From Bacteroidales bacterium UBA1309 (GTDB lineage Bacteria; Bacteroidota; Bacteroidia; Bacteroidales; Dysgonomonadaceae), in the NCBI GenBank assembly GCA_002307185.1, contig DBTT01000054.1, positions 62,001 to 126,000 of the forward strand: a stretch of 64,000 nt of DNA, read 5' to 3'. The notes under the pieces were generated by a model. That model saw only the letters and a list, made by a program, of their open reading frames with translations, had not been told where the DNA came from and did no database searches. Shown here one piece after another: positions 1-7,930 of this stretch. Within the stretch, counting starts at the first letter, position 1; every line of letters begins with the position of its first letter. Made by a program: the position numbers and the translations under genes.

Positions 1-2
1 TT

Positions 3-344
3 ATTTGTCTTCGGAAGAAAATAATTGGACCAGGGCAGCAAGTTTTCCTTTACGATTTGGAGCATAATACGAAAAAGGCGCCCGCGGTGCTATGCGCCGC
101 CTCGCGGGTGGAAAAGGAAACTGTCCTAAATGGAGTTTTCTCATTTCAGGCCAAAAGCCCTTCGGGAACGAACAACGTGATGCGAATTTTGCTTTCTGCC
201 GAGCCCAAAGGCATTGAAGTAAAAGAAGCGAACCGAAAAATACCCGTTCCGTTCACCTCGATTTGGGACAATGATTCGAAAACCTTGTTGCTCCAGTTTG
301 CCAATAATGCCGATGGAGTAGATGTTGAAATGCGATGTCGATGA
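3..344 (+). CDS. C-terminal end of an unknown protein (5' end outside window)
   Basis: The frame is open from the first complete codon at position 3 and ends at a TGA at 342-344, so this is the tail (about 113 residues) of a gene that begins upstream of the window. A TTG at 57 is only an internal codon. The residues read like an all-beta C-terminal domain (for example the segment SIWDNDSKTLLLQF), as seen at the ends of many Bacteroidota glycoside hydrolases, but I cannot assign a family. The stop overlaps the possible start of the next gene by 10 bases, so the two are probably co-transcribed with the glycosidase cluster. Function not claimed. Confidence 0.7.
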   Translation: MCLRKKIIGPGQQVFLYDLEHNTKKAPAVLCAASRVEKETVLNGVFSFQAKSPSGTNNVMRILLSAEPKGIEVKEANRKIPVPFTSIWDNDSKTLLLQFANNADGVDVEMRCR

Positions 345-2215
345 CAATGAATAAAATACTTTCCGTGATCATGTTTTTACAGGTTGCCTTGCAGATGAAT
401 CTACTGGCTCAGACGGGTAGCGTATCCGAACCGGTCCGGTATGTAGGTGGCGAAATTGCCGACCCCACTACCCATGACGGAAAACTCCGCTTGGCTGTCG
501 GCGTAGAAAGTCGTCAAGTGTTGCGCGCAAACCGCACCCATCCAGAATGGGCAGATGGCTTTGGTTGGACGTACAACCATGCGCCGAATATTTGTTATTG
601 GAACAACCGTTTCTACGTGCAATACCTCAGCGGAGCTGTGGATGAACACATTGCTCCTGTACATACCCTGTTGGTGACATCACTTGACGGGCGAAATTGG
701 GCGAAGCCCCAAGTCGTTTTTCCCGAGTACAAAGCTCCTGCAGGGGTGAAGATCCCTGAAGGTTACACGGGCTACATGATGCACCAGCGGATGGGATTTT
801 ATGTTGCTCCGAATGGACGTTTGTTGGTGTGCGGATTTTATGGACACACCGAACATCCTTTTGGCAAAGGCGGCATCGGAAGGGTGGTTCGGGAAGTACA
901 CCAAGATGGTTCTTTTGGGCCGATTTATTTTGTCCGTTACAGTAGCTACAACGATTGGAACGAAAGCAACACGGCTTATCCGTTTTTCACCCGTTCTTCC
1001 GATCCGGGTTTTGTAAAAGCCTGTCAGGCATTGTTGTCCGATAAGTTAATGACATTGCAATGGCTGGATGAGGACACGGGAAAGAACAATAATTATTATC
1101 CTTCGTTGGGTGCGGCCAGAGACAGTGTGGAAGCCACTTCCTTCTATCACAGGAAAGATGGCAAAGTTGTATTCCTTTGGAAAAAATCCATGAGTGCTAT
1201 CTCCAATGATGAAGGTGTCACTATATCGCATCCGGAGAAATCCCCGACGCTGATTATGCCCGGTGGAAAAAATTGGGGGCAACGCACGGAAGACGGCCGT
1301 TATGCGATGGTCTATAATCCAATTGCCACACAGGAATACCGCTATCCGCTGATTGTGGTTACAGGCGATGACGGAATCATGTACGACAACATGTTGGTGG
1401 TTCAGGGAGAAGTTCCGCCTCGCCGTTTTTTTGGGCGGTGGAAAGATTTTGGGCCAAATTACACACGTGGCATCGAGGAAGGAAATGGGAATCCTCCAGG
1501 GAGCGACATGTGGCTTACCTACAGCATGAATAAAGAAGATATCTGGGTAAGCCGTGTGCCATTGCCTGTACGCTATGCAGTGGAGGGAGAAGTGCACGAC
1601 AACTTCAACCATCTGCTAGTGGATGGCGCGGTTCCGGATTGGAATATTTATGCCCCGCAATGGGCATCCGTTCATGTGAAGTCCTTTCCTGATGGTAAAA
1701 ATAAATGTTTGGAATTATCCGACACAGACCCTTACGATTATGCCAAGGCAATACGTGTATTCCAAACAGGGACCCATGCCAAACTGAGATTTAAAGTGTA
1801 TCTGAAGTCGAACAACACAGGAGCACTAAGAATTGAGTTGACAGATCGTTATGGCAATCGCCCCGTAAGGATATGGTTTGATAAAACGAAGAATTTATAT
1901 GCTCAAGACGGAAACATTCCAAAGCTTTTACTTAAACAAGTTTCGGAAAAATGGTATAACTTTGAGATTGACGTTGATGCAACATTATTTGGCAGTTATG
2001 ACCTGACTGTGGACGGAGAAAAAGTTCTCAACAATGCCCAACTGGCTGAGGCCGTGAAATCCGTAGAACGTCTTTCTTTCTGCACCGGGGATTATCGGAA
2101 TAAACCCGATCGCAACACCCCAAATCAACAGCCTGCACCGCCCCTTTTCCGAACGGATGAACACGAGGGTGAAGCTATTTACTATATTGACGATGTAGAT
2201 ATTATTTCGAAATAA
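335..2215 (+). CDS. secreted sialidase-like beta-propeller protein
   Basis: 626 residues with an N-terminal signal peptide (hydrophobic core around residues 8-25, ending near LLAQ). ATGs at 335, 341 and 347 are all possible starts; 347 gives the cleanest signal peptide. Residues about 40-420 look like a six-bladed propeller of the sialidase/BNR superfamily: a degenerate Asp box is visible at 116-122 (SLDGRNW) and another at SNDEG. Residues about 430-626 form a separate beta-rich domain resembling a concanavalin-like lectin fold. The sialidase Arg triad cannot be verified by eye, so true sialidase activity is not established; it could be another retaining or inverting exo-glycosidase on the same fold. 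It sits at the head of a co-directional run of exo-glycosidases, which supports a role in glycan breakdown outside the inner membrane. Confidence 0.7.
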   Translation: MSMTMNKILSVIMFLQVALQMNLLAQTGSVSEPVRYVGGEIADPTTHDGKLRLAVGVESRQVLRANRTHPEWADGFGWTYNHAPNICYWNNRFYVQYLSGAVDEHIAPVHTLLVTSLDGRNWAKPQVVFPEYKAPAGVKIPEGYTGYMMHQRMGFYVAPNGRLLVCGFYGHTEHPFGKGGIGRVVREVHQDGSFGPIYFVRYSSYNDWNESNTAYPFFTRSSDPGFVKACQALLSDKLMTLQWLDEDTGKNNNYYPSLGAARDSVEATSFYHRKDGKVVFLWKKSMSAISNDEGVTISHPEKSPTLIMPGGKNWGQRTEDGRYAMVYNPIATQEYRYPLIVVTGDDGIMYDNMLVVQGEVPPRRFFGRWKDFGPNYTRGIEEGNGNPPGSDMWLTYSMNKEDIWVSRVPLPVRYAVEGEVHDNFNHLLVDGAVPDWNIYAPQWASVHVKSFPDGKNKCLELSDTDPYDYAKAIRVFQTGTHAKLRFKVYLKSNNTGALRIELTDRYGNRPVRIWFDKTKNLYAQDGNIPKLLLKQVSEKWYNFEIDVDATLFGSYDLTVDGEKVLNNAQLAEAVKSVERLSFCTGDYRNKPDRNTPNQQPAPPLFRTDEHEGEAIYYIDDVDIISK

Positions 2216-2233
2216 TAAAATAAATACCGAACA

Positions 2234-3679
2234 ATGAAAAGTATTCTCACAACAATTCTTTTATCCCTGTTTCTTTTGGCTTTTTCGCAGAAGAATATGA
2301 CTCCACCGGCACCCGTTTTTCCTGTTCCCTCAGAGGCTCAACTGGCTTGGCACGAGATGGAGCTGAACGCTTTTATTCATTTCACAACCAATACTTTTAC
2401 CGACTTGGAATGGGGGCTTGGCAGTGAAAAGGAATCTGTATTCAATCCAAGTGGAGTCCATGCTGACCAATGGGTTTCCGTATTGAAAAAAGCTGGATTC
2501 AAAGGAATTATTTTGACATGCAAACACCACGATGGATTTTGTTTGTGGCCATCTAAATACACGGAGCATTCTGTGAAAAATAGCCCTTACAAGGATGGCA
2601 GAGGGGATATCGTGAAAGAATTATCTGACGAATGTAAAAAACAGGAGGTGAAGTTTGGGGTTTACCTGTCTCCTTGGGACAGAAACCGATCCGACTATGG
2701 AAATCCTTCTTACATAGAATATTACCGCAATCAGTTGAAAGAACTTTTCACAAACTACGGTTCGATTTTCGAAATGTGGTTTGACGGGGCGAACGGTGGT
2801 TCTGGCTACTATGGTGGGGCCAACGAAACGCGCAACGTGGACAAAAGGTCTTATTACGATTGGCCCAAAACACTTGATTTTGTGCGTAAGATGCAGCCGA
2901 ACGTGATTTTCTTCAGTGATGCCGGCCCCGGAGTCCGTTGGTGTGGAAACGAAGAAGGGCATGTCAGCACCACCAACTGGAACATGATCAATACCGACAC
3001 CATCTATGCCGGAAAAGCAGGCATTGAAACATTGCTGGGAACAGGTGCTGAGGATGGTAATCACTGGATTCCTGCCGAAGCAGATGTTTCCATCCGTCCG
3101 GGATGGTTCTACCATGAGCGCGAAGACAGCTTGGTTAAAACCCCTCAACAGCTTTTCACCATCTATCTGAATAGTGTAGGTAGAGGTTCGCTTATGCTCT
3201 TGAATGTGCCACCCGACCGTCGCGGATTTTTACACGAAAACGATGTAAAGGCTTTGGAAGGCTTTCGTGCATTGCTGAATGAAGAATTTAAGACGGATAT
3301 AGCAAAAAAAGCTACTGTGAAAGTGAGTTCGGTGCGTGGAAATGCCAAGGAATTTATTGGTGCAAATCTGATAGACAACAATCCTGATAGTTATTGGGCG
3401 ACGGACGACAAAGTTGTTTCGGGAACTATAGAGCTGGATTGGAAAACGTACGAAACGGTGAAATACCTTGTTTTGAGAGAATACATCAAGCTTGGGCAAC
3501 GCGTGAAAAGCTTTAACGTGGAAGTTTTGAAAAATGGGAAATGGGAAAAAGTGGCTCAAGAGACAACGATTGGACACAAACGCATCTTGAAATTTGATCC
3601 GGTGAGAACTAATAAAATTCGTATCCACATCGCTGATTCACGAGCTTGTCCGGTGATCTCTTCGGTACAGGTGTATTAA
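2234..3679 (+). CDS. alpha-L-fucosidase, GH29, with C-terminal F5/8C-like domain
   Basis: 481 residues with a signal peptide (residues 1-18). The GH29 barrel covers about 30-340. Family marks are the CKHHDGFCLWPS segment (about 96-107) and EMWFDGANG at 180-188, in which Asp184 is the expected catalytic nucleophile. Residues about 345-481 look like a discoidin/F5-8C (CBM32-like) module. GH29 enzymes release alpha-linked L-fucose with retention of configuration. The gene starts 18 bases after the sialidase-like gene and ends 17 bases before the GH35 gene, so it belongs to the same operon. The short catalytic domain plus discoidin module resembles the alpha-1,3/4-type fucosidases (GH29-B), but linkage preference is inference. 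Confidence 0.93.
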   Translation: MKSILTTILLSLFLLAFSQKNMTPPAPVFPVPSEAQLAWHEMELNAFIHFTTNTFTDLEWGLGSEKESVFNPSGVHADQWVSVLKKAGFKGIILTCKHHDGFCLWPSKYTEHSVKNSPYKDGRGDIVKELSDECKKQEVKFGVYLSPWDRNRSDYGNPSYIEYYRNQLKELFTNYGSIFEMWFDGANGGSGYYGGANETRNVDKRSYYDWPKTLDFVRKMQPNVIFFSDAGPGVRWCGNEEGHVSTTNWNMINTDTIYAGKAGIETLLGTGAEDGNHWIPAEADVSIRPGWFYHEREDSLVKTPQQLFTIYLNSVGRGSLMLLNVPPDRRGFLHENDVKALEGFRALLNEEFKTDIAKKATVKVSSVRGNAKEFIGANLIDNNPDSYWATDDKVVSGTIELDWKTYETVKYLVLREYIKLGQRVKSFNVEVLKNGKWEKVAQETTIGHKRILKFDPVRTNKIRIHIADSRACPVISSVQVY

Positions 3680-3696
3680 TTTAATAATAACTCGTT

Positions 3697-5553
3697 ATGT
3701 TGAAAAGAATAGTATTTCTGTCTTTGTTGTTGCTTCTTAGCATTTTGTCTGGTTTTGCAGAGAAAAAAACGCACTCATTCGCCATTTCCAATGGGGAATT
3801 CGTTTACGATGGGAAACCAATACAAATTCATTCCGGAGAAATGCATTACCCCCGTGTACCCAAGGAGTATTGGCGGCACCGCATGAAAATGATGAAGGCC
3901 ATGGGCTTGAATACCGTGGCTACTTATGTGTTTTGGAATTATCACAACACAGCACCCGGTGTCTGGGATTTTACAACTGGTAATAAAAACTTGGCAGAAT
4001 ATATCCGTACAGCACAAGAAGAGGGCCTTTTCGTGATTCTTCGCCCAGGCCCCTACGTGTGTGCCGAATGGGAATTTGGGGGTTATCCTTGGTGGTTGCA
4101 GAACAATAAGGATTTGCAAATCCGAACCAATCAGCCTTTCCTGGACTCTTGCAAAGTGTATGTAAACAAAGTGGCCGAACAACTTCGCAATTTGCAGGTT
4201 ACTCACGGTGGTCCTATTATCATGGTGCAGGTGGAAAACGAGTTTGGCTCTTACATGTCGCAACGGACGGATATACCTCAGGAAAAACACCGCGAATATT
4301 ATCTTGCCGTGATGAAAATGCTGAAAGAAGCAGGGTTTGATGTGCCAATGTTTACTTCCGATGGTTCTTGGCTCTTTGATAACGGTGCCATTCAAGGAGT
4401 TCTGCCTACGGCCAATGGTGAAGAGAATATCGAAAATCTCAAGAAAGCAGTAGATAAGCACTATTCAGGAGGTCCATATATGGTGGCCGAATTTTATCCC
4501 GGTTGGCTCGATCATTGGGGTGAGGCTTTTAACCGGATTTCTCCTGACCAGACAGTGAAACAAGTCGAGAAATACCTTCAAAATAAAGTCAGCTTCAACT
4601 TCTACATGGTGCATGGAGGTACAAACTTTGGCTTTACCTCTGGAGCCAATTACAACGATGAACACGATATCCAGCCCGATATTACCAGTTATGATTACGA
4701 CGCACCTATCAGCGAATCAGGCTCTCCAACTCCGAAATACTTGGCATTGCTCGACTTGATGAAGACTTCCGTAGGCTATCCCATTCCCGATATTCCAGCA
4801 GCTATTCCAGTAATCTGCTTGCCTGATATCAAGATGGAGAAGGGTATGAATCTCTTTGATTGGAAAAAAAATATCAAAGCAGTTTGCAACGATACACCTC
4901 TCACTTTCGAACAACTAGGACAAGGAAGCGGCTATGTGCTCTACAGCAAACGCTTCACTCAACCCTTGACTGGAAAATTGAGCATCAAGGGGTTGCGCGA
5001 TTATGCCTTGGTGTATGTGAATGGGAAAAAAGTGGGCGAACTCAACCGGATGAACAACCTCTATGAATTGGACGTAAATATTCCGTTCAACGGGCGGTTG
5101 GAGATTCTGGTAGAAAACATGGGGCGCATCAATTATGGAGCAGAAATACCCCAAAATACGAAGGGAATTATTTCGCCTGTGAAAATCAACGATTTTGAAA
5201 TAACAGGCAATTGGGAAATGTATAAACTGCCAATGGACAAGGCTCCCGAAATAGGTGACAGGATGCCGGTGGTGAAACAGGGTTTGCCTGCCATTTATTC
5301 CGCTTCCTTTCGCATAGATAAAATCGGAGATGTTTTTCTCGATATGAGGGGGTGGGGCAAAGGCATTGTTTTTGTAAATGGATACAATCTGGGACGATAT
5401 TGGAAGATTGGCCCGCAACAAACACTTTATTTGCCTGGATGTTGGTTAAAATCAGGAGATAATCAGATAACGATATTTGAGCAACAAAATGATAAATTGG
5501 CTCCGGTGGTGAAAACCGTTGAAAAGCCTTTGCTCGAAGAGCTTGCCAATTGA
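3697..5553 (+). CDS. beta-galactosidase, GH35
   Basis: 618 residues, signal peptide 1-21. The GH35 barrel covers about 25-350, followed by two jelly-roll domains with the usual VFVNGYNLGRYW segment near the C-terminus. QVENEFGS at 178-185 holds the acid/base Glu182, and VAEFYPGW at 263-270 holds the nucleophile Glu265; these align with the human GLB1 pair Glu188/Glu268. The enzyme hydrolyses terminal non-reducing beta-galactose, here probably in the periplasm. It is tightly spaced within the cluster, after GH29, in a position to act on galactose exposed once fucose and any capping sugar are removed. Length and both motifs are complete. Confidence 0.94.
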   Translation: MLKRIVFLSLLLLLSILSGFAEKKTHSFAISNGEFVYDGKPIQIHSGEMHYPRVPKEYWRHRMKMMKAMGLNTVATYVFWNYHNTAPGVWDFTTGNKNLAEYIRTAQEEGLFVILRPGPYVCAEWEFGGYPWWLQNNKDLQIRTNQPFLDSCKVYVNKVAEQLRNLQVTHGGPIIMVQVENEFGSYMSQRTDIPQEKHREYYLAVMKMLKEAGFDVPMFTSDGSWLFDNGAIQGVLPTANGEENIENLKKAVDKHYSGGPYMVAEFYPGWLDHWGEAFNRISPDQTVKQVEKYLQNKVSFNFYMVHGGTNFGFTSGANYNDEHDIQPDITSYDYDAPISESGSPTPKYLALLDLMKTSVGYPIPDIPAAIPVICLPDIKMEKGMNLFDWKKNIKAVCNDTPLTFEQLGQGSGYVLYSKRFTQPLTGKLSIKGLRDYALVYVNGKKVGELNRMNNLYELDVNIPFNGRLEILVENMGRINYGAEIPQNTKGIISPVKINDFEITGNWEMYKLPMDKAPEIGDRMPVVKQGLPAIYSASFRIDKIGDVFLDMRGWGKGIVFVNGYNLGRYWKIGPQQTLYLPGCWLKSGDNQITIFEQQNDKLAPVVKTVEKPLLEELAN

Positions 5554-5577
5554 TGATTCGCTATAAATCAGTTTTTT

Positions 5578-7851
5578 ATGATGATGGACCATTTAAAAAG
5601 GTATATTTTTCTTGCTTTCCTAGCAGCTTCTTTTCGACTCTTTGCCGAAAGCCCGGTGGACAAGGTAAATCCCCTGATGGGTACAGAATCCACTTATGCT
5701 TTTTCATACGGCAATACTTATCCGGCTGTTGCTGTGCCTTGGGGGATGAATTTTTGGAGCCCCCAAACGGGAGCGAACCGTGACGGATGGATGTACTCCT
5801 ATGCCCAAAAGTTCATTTGTGGCTTTCGACAAACCCATCAACCCAGTCCTTGGATTAATGATTACGGCACATTCTCCATTATGCCTCAGATCGATTCCCT
5901 TGTGTTTCAAGACAAGTTACGCGGTGCAAGTTTCAGTCACCAAAATGAGACGGCAAAGCCTTATTACTACAAGGTGAAATTTGATAACGGCATCACCACA
6001 GAAATCGCCCCTACGGAACGTGCTGCTTCTTTACGGATCATATTTCCCAAAAAGCAAGAACAGTATATTCTCATTGATGGCTACGATGGTGGAAGTAGTC
6101 TCAGCATTGATCCGTCTGGCCGGAGAATAACGGGCTATGTGAAGAACAACAGCGGTGGAGTTCCTTCCAATTTTGCCAACTACATTGTCCTCGAATTTGA
6201 CAAACCAATAGAAGACTACGGCCTTTTTTATGGTGGCAAGCGATATCCTAAAGCTTTGAATAGCACTCACGACCACGTGTATGCTTATCTGAAATTCAAT
6301 ATCGGGCAGAAGCCGTTGGAAATCAAAACCGCTTCTTCTTTCATTAGCTTGGAACAAGCCCAACTCAATTTGAAACGTGAAATTGGCATAGCTTCGTTTG
6401 ATGACGTCTCAAGCAAAGCAAAACAAGAATGGAACAAGCAATTGAGCCGAATTGAGGTCGATGGTGGTACATTGGAACAAGAGGCTACCTTTTATTCTTG
6501 CCTCTACCGCACTTTACTCTTTCCCCGAAAGTTCTATGAATTGAACGGCAAAGGCAAACCCCTTCACTATAGTCCCTACGATGGCAAAATCCATGACGGC
6601 TACATGTACACCGACAACGGTTTTTGGGATACTTTCCGGGCTGTTCATCCTCTTTTCACACTTGTTTATCCATCTGTGAGCGCAGAAGTGACGGCTTCCA
6701 TTGTCAATGCCTATAAAGAAGGCGGTTGGCTTCCAGAATGGTCTAGCCCAGGCTACCGCGACTGCATGGTAGGCAACAACTCTATCTCAATTCTCACAGA
6801 TGCCTGGGTAAAGGGTATCCGTTCTTTCGATGCGAAAACTGCTTTGGAAGCCATGATCCATCAAGCAAATAACCAAGGGCCGATTAACTCCGTGGGACGA
6901 AATGGCTACGAGGCATACAATCGTTTGGGCTATGTGCCTTATCCTGAATTTTCCGAAGCCACAGCCAAAACGTTGGAATATGCCTATGCAGACTGGTGCA
7001 TTTTCCGTTTTGCAGAAGCAATCGGAGATAAAGCCATTGCTAAGAAATACCGTAAGCAGGCTTTCAACTATAAAAATCTATTGAATCCATCCACCGGATT
7101 TATGGGTAGCAAGAATGGGGAAGGCAAATGGCGCGAACCGTTCGATGCCACCGAATGGGGAGGTCCTTTCACGGAAGGCTCTTCTTGGCATTACACATGG
7201 AGCGTGATGCATGACCCCGAAGGCTTGTCCCAATTGCTTGGAGGTCATGAACATACTGCCTACATGCTTGATTCCATGTTCCGTGCTCCGAATACTTTCA
7301 AGGTGGGAACATATGGGTTTGTAATACATGAGATGGCTGAGATGGCCGCTATCAACATGGGGCAATATGCTCACGGAAATCAGCCTGTGCAACATGCAAT
7401 TTACCTTTTCGATTATCTCGGGAAACCATGGCGGGCGCAATTTCACCTACGCAATGTCATGGATAAACTTTATCATGCCAACACCAAAGGGTATTGTGGG
7501 GACGAGGACAATGGGCAGACATCCGCTTGGTATGTCTTCTCAGCGTTGGGCTTTTATCCAGTATGTCCAGGCACTACGGAATATGCGTTGGGCAGTCCCT
7601 TGTTTAAAAAAGCAACCATTACGTTCGAAACGGGAAAGAAATTTATTATTGATGCTGCCAACAACAGCAAGGAGAACATTTATATCCAAGATGCTTTCCT
7701 TAACCAAAAATCCTATTCAAAAAACTATCTCACTTTCGATAATATTCGAAAAGGGGGAACGCTTAAACTGAAGATGAGCCAAATCCCGAATGCCAAACGG
7801 GGAATCTTGTCGAAGAACTCGCCTTATTCATTGACTAAGTTTAATGAATAA
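5578..7851 (+). CDS. GH92 alpha-mannosidase (first copy)
   Basis: 757 residues with a signal peptide ending near residue 24 (LFAES). GH92 enzymes are Ca2+-dependent inverting exo-alpha-mannosidases. Visible marks: FTEGSSWHYTW at 531-541 with the proposed acid Glu533, and GDEDNGQTSAW at 641-651 with base candidates Asp642/Asp644. These numbers coincide with those I recall for the characterised B. thetaiotaomicron enzyme BT3990, and a His584-Glu585 pair is also present; this is recall, not an alignment. The usual HGNEPSHH stretch reads HGNQPVQH (599-606), so its substrate site differs from the second copy downstream. A start at 5550 in another frame is a shadow. It lies 24 bases after GH35. Confidence 0.92.
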   Translation: MMMDHLKRYIFLAFLAASFRLFAESPVDKVNPLMGTESTYAFSYGNTYPAVAVPWGMNFWSPQTGANRDGWMYSYAQKFICGFRQTHQPSPWINDYGTFSIMPQIDSLVFQDKLRGASFSHQNETAKPYYYKVKFDNGITTEIAPTERAASLRIIFPKKQEQYILIDGYDGGSSLSIDPSGRRITGYVKNNSGGVPSNFANYIVLEFDKPIEDYGLFYGGKRYPKALNSTHDHVYAYLKFNIGQKPLEIKTASSFISLEQAQLNLKREIGIASFDDVSSKAKQEWNKQLSRIEVDGGTLEQEATFYSCLYRTLLFPRKFYELNGKGKPLHYSPYDGKIHDGYMYTDNGFWDTFRAVHPLFTLVYPSVSAEVTASIVNAYKEGGWLPEWSSPGYRDCMVGNNSISILTDAWVKGIRSFDAKTALEAMIHQANNQGPINSVGRNGYEAYNRLGYVPYPEFSEATAKTLEYAYADWCIFRFAEAIGDKAIAKKYRKQAFNYKNLLNPSTGFMGSKNGEGKWREPFDATEWGGPFTEGSSWHYTWSVMHDPEGLSQLLGGHEHTAYMLDSMFRAPNTFKVGTYGFVIHEMAEMAAINMGQYAHGNQPVQHAIYLFDYLGKPWRAQFHLRNVMDKLYHANTKGYCGDEDNGQTSAWYVFSALGFYPVCPGTTEYALGSPLFKKATITFETGKKFIIDAANNSKENIYIQDAFLNQKSYSKNYLTFDNIRKGGTLKLKMSQIPNAKRGILSKNSPYSLTKFNE

Positions 7852-7881
7852 GATGGAGGAAAGATGAGCTTATCGAACCGA

Positions 7882-7912
7882 TTAATAGAGCTTTCCTCGC
7901 GGAATAATTTTG
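7882..7912 (+). promoter_or_regulatory. possible internal promoter before second GH92
   Basis: In the 79-base gap before the second GH92 gene there is TAATTTTG at 7905-7912 (a full TAnnTTTG -7 box) with TTA (one off TTG) 20 bases upstream at 7882-7884. This is near the Bacteroidota housekeeping promoter. It may boost the downstream half of the cluster, but it has one mismatch and could be chance. Confidence 0.35.
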
Positions 7913-7930
7913 ATACGATAAAATAAATAT

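Noticed and set aside
3775..4461. 228-codon minus-strand ORF
   Set aside because: Antisense shadow of the GH35 gene, which has intact catalytic motifs.
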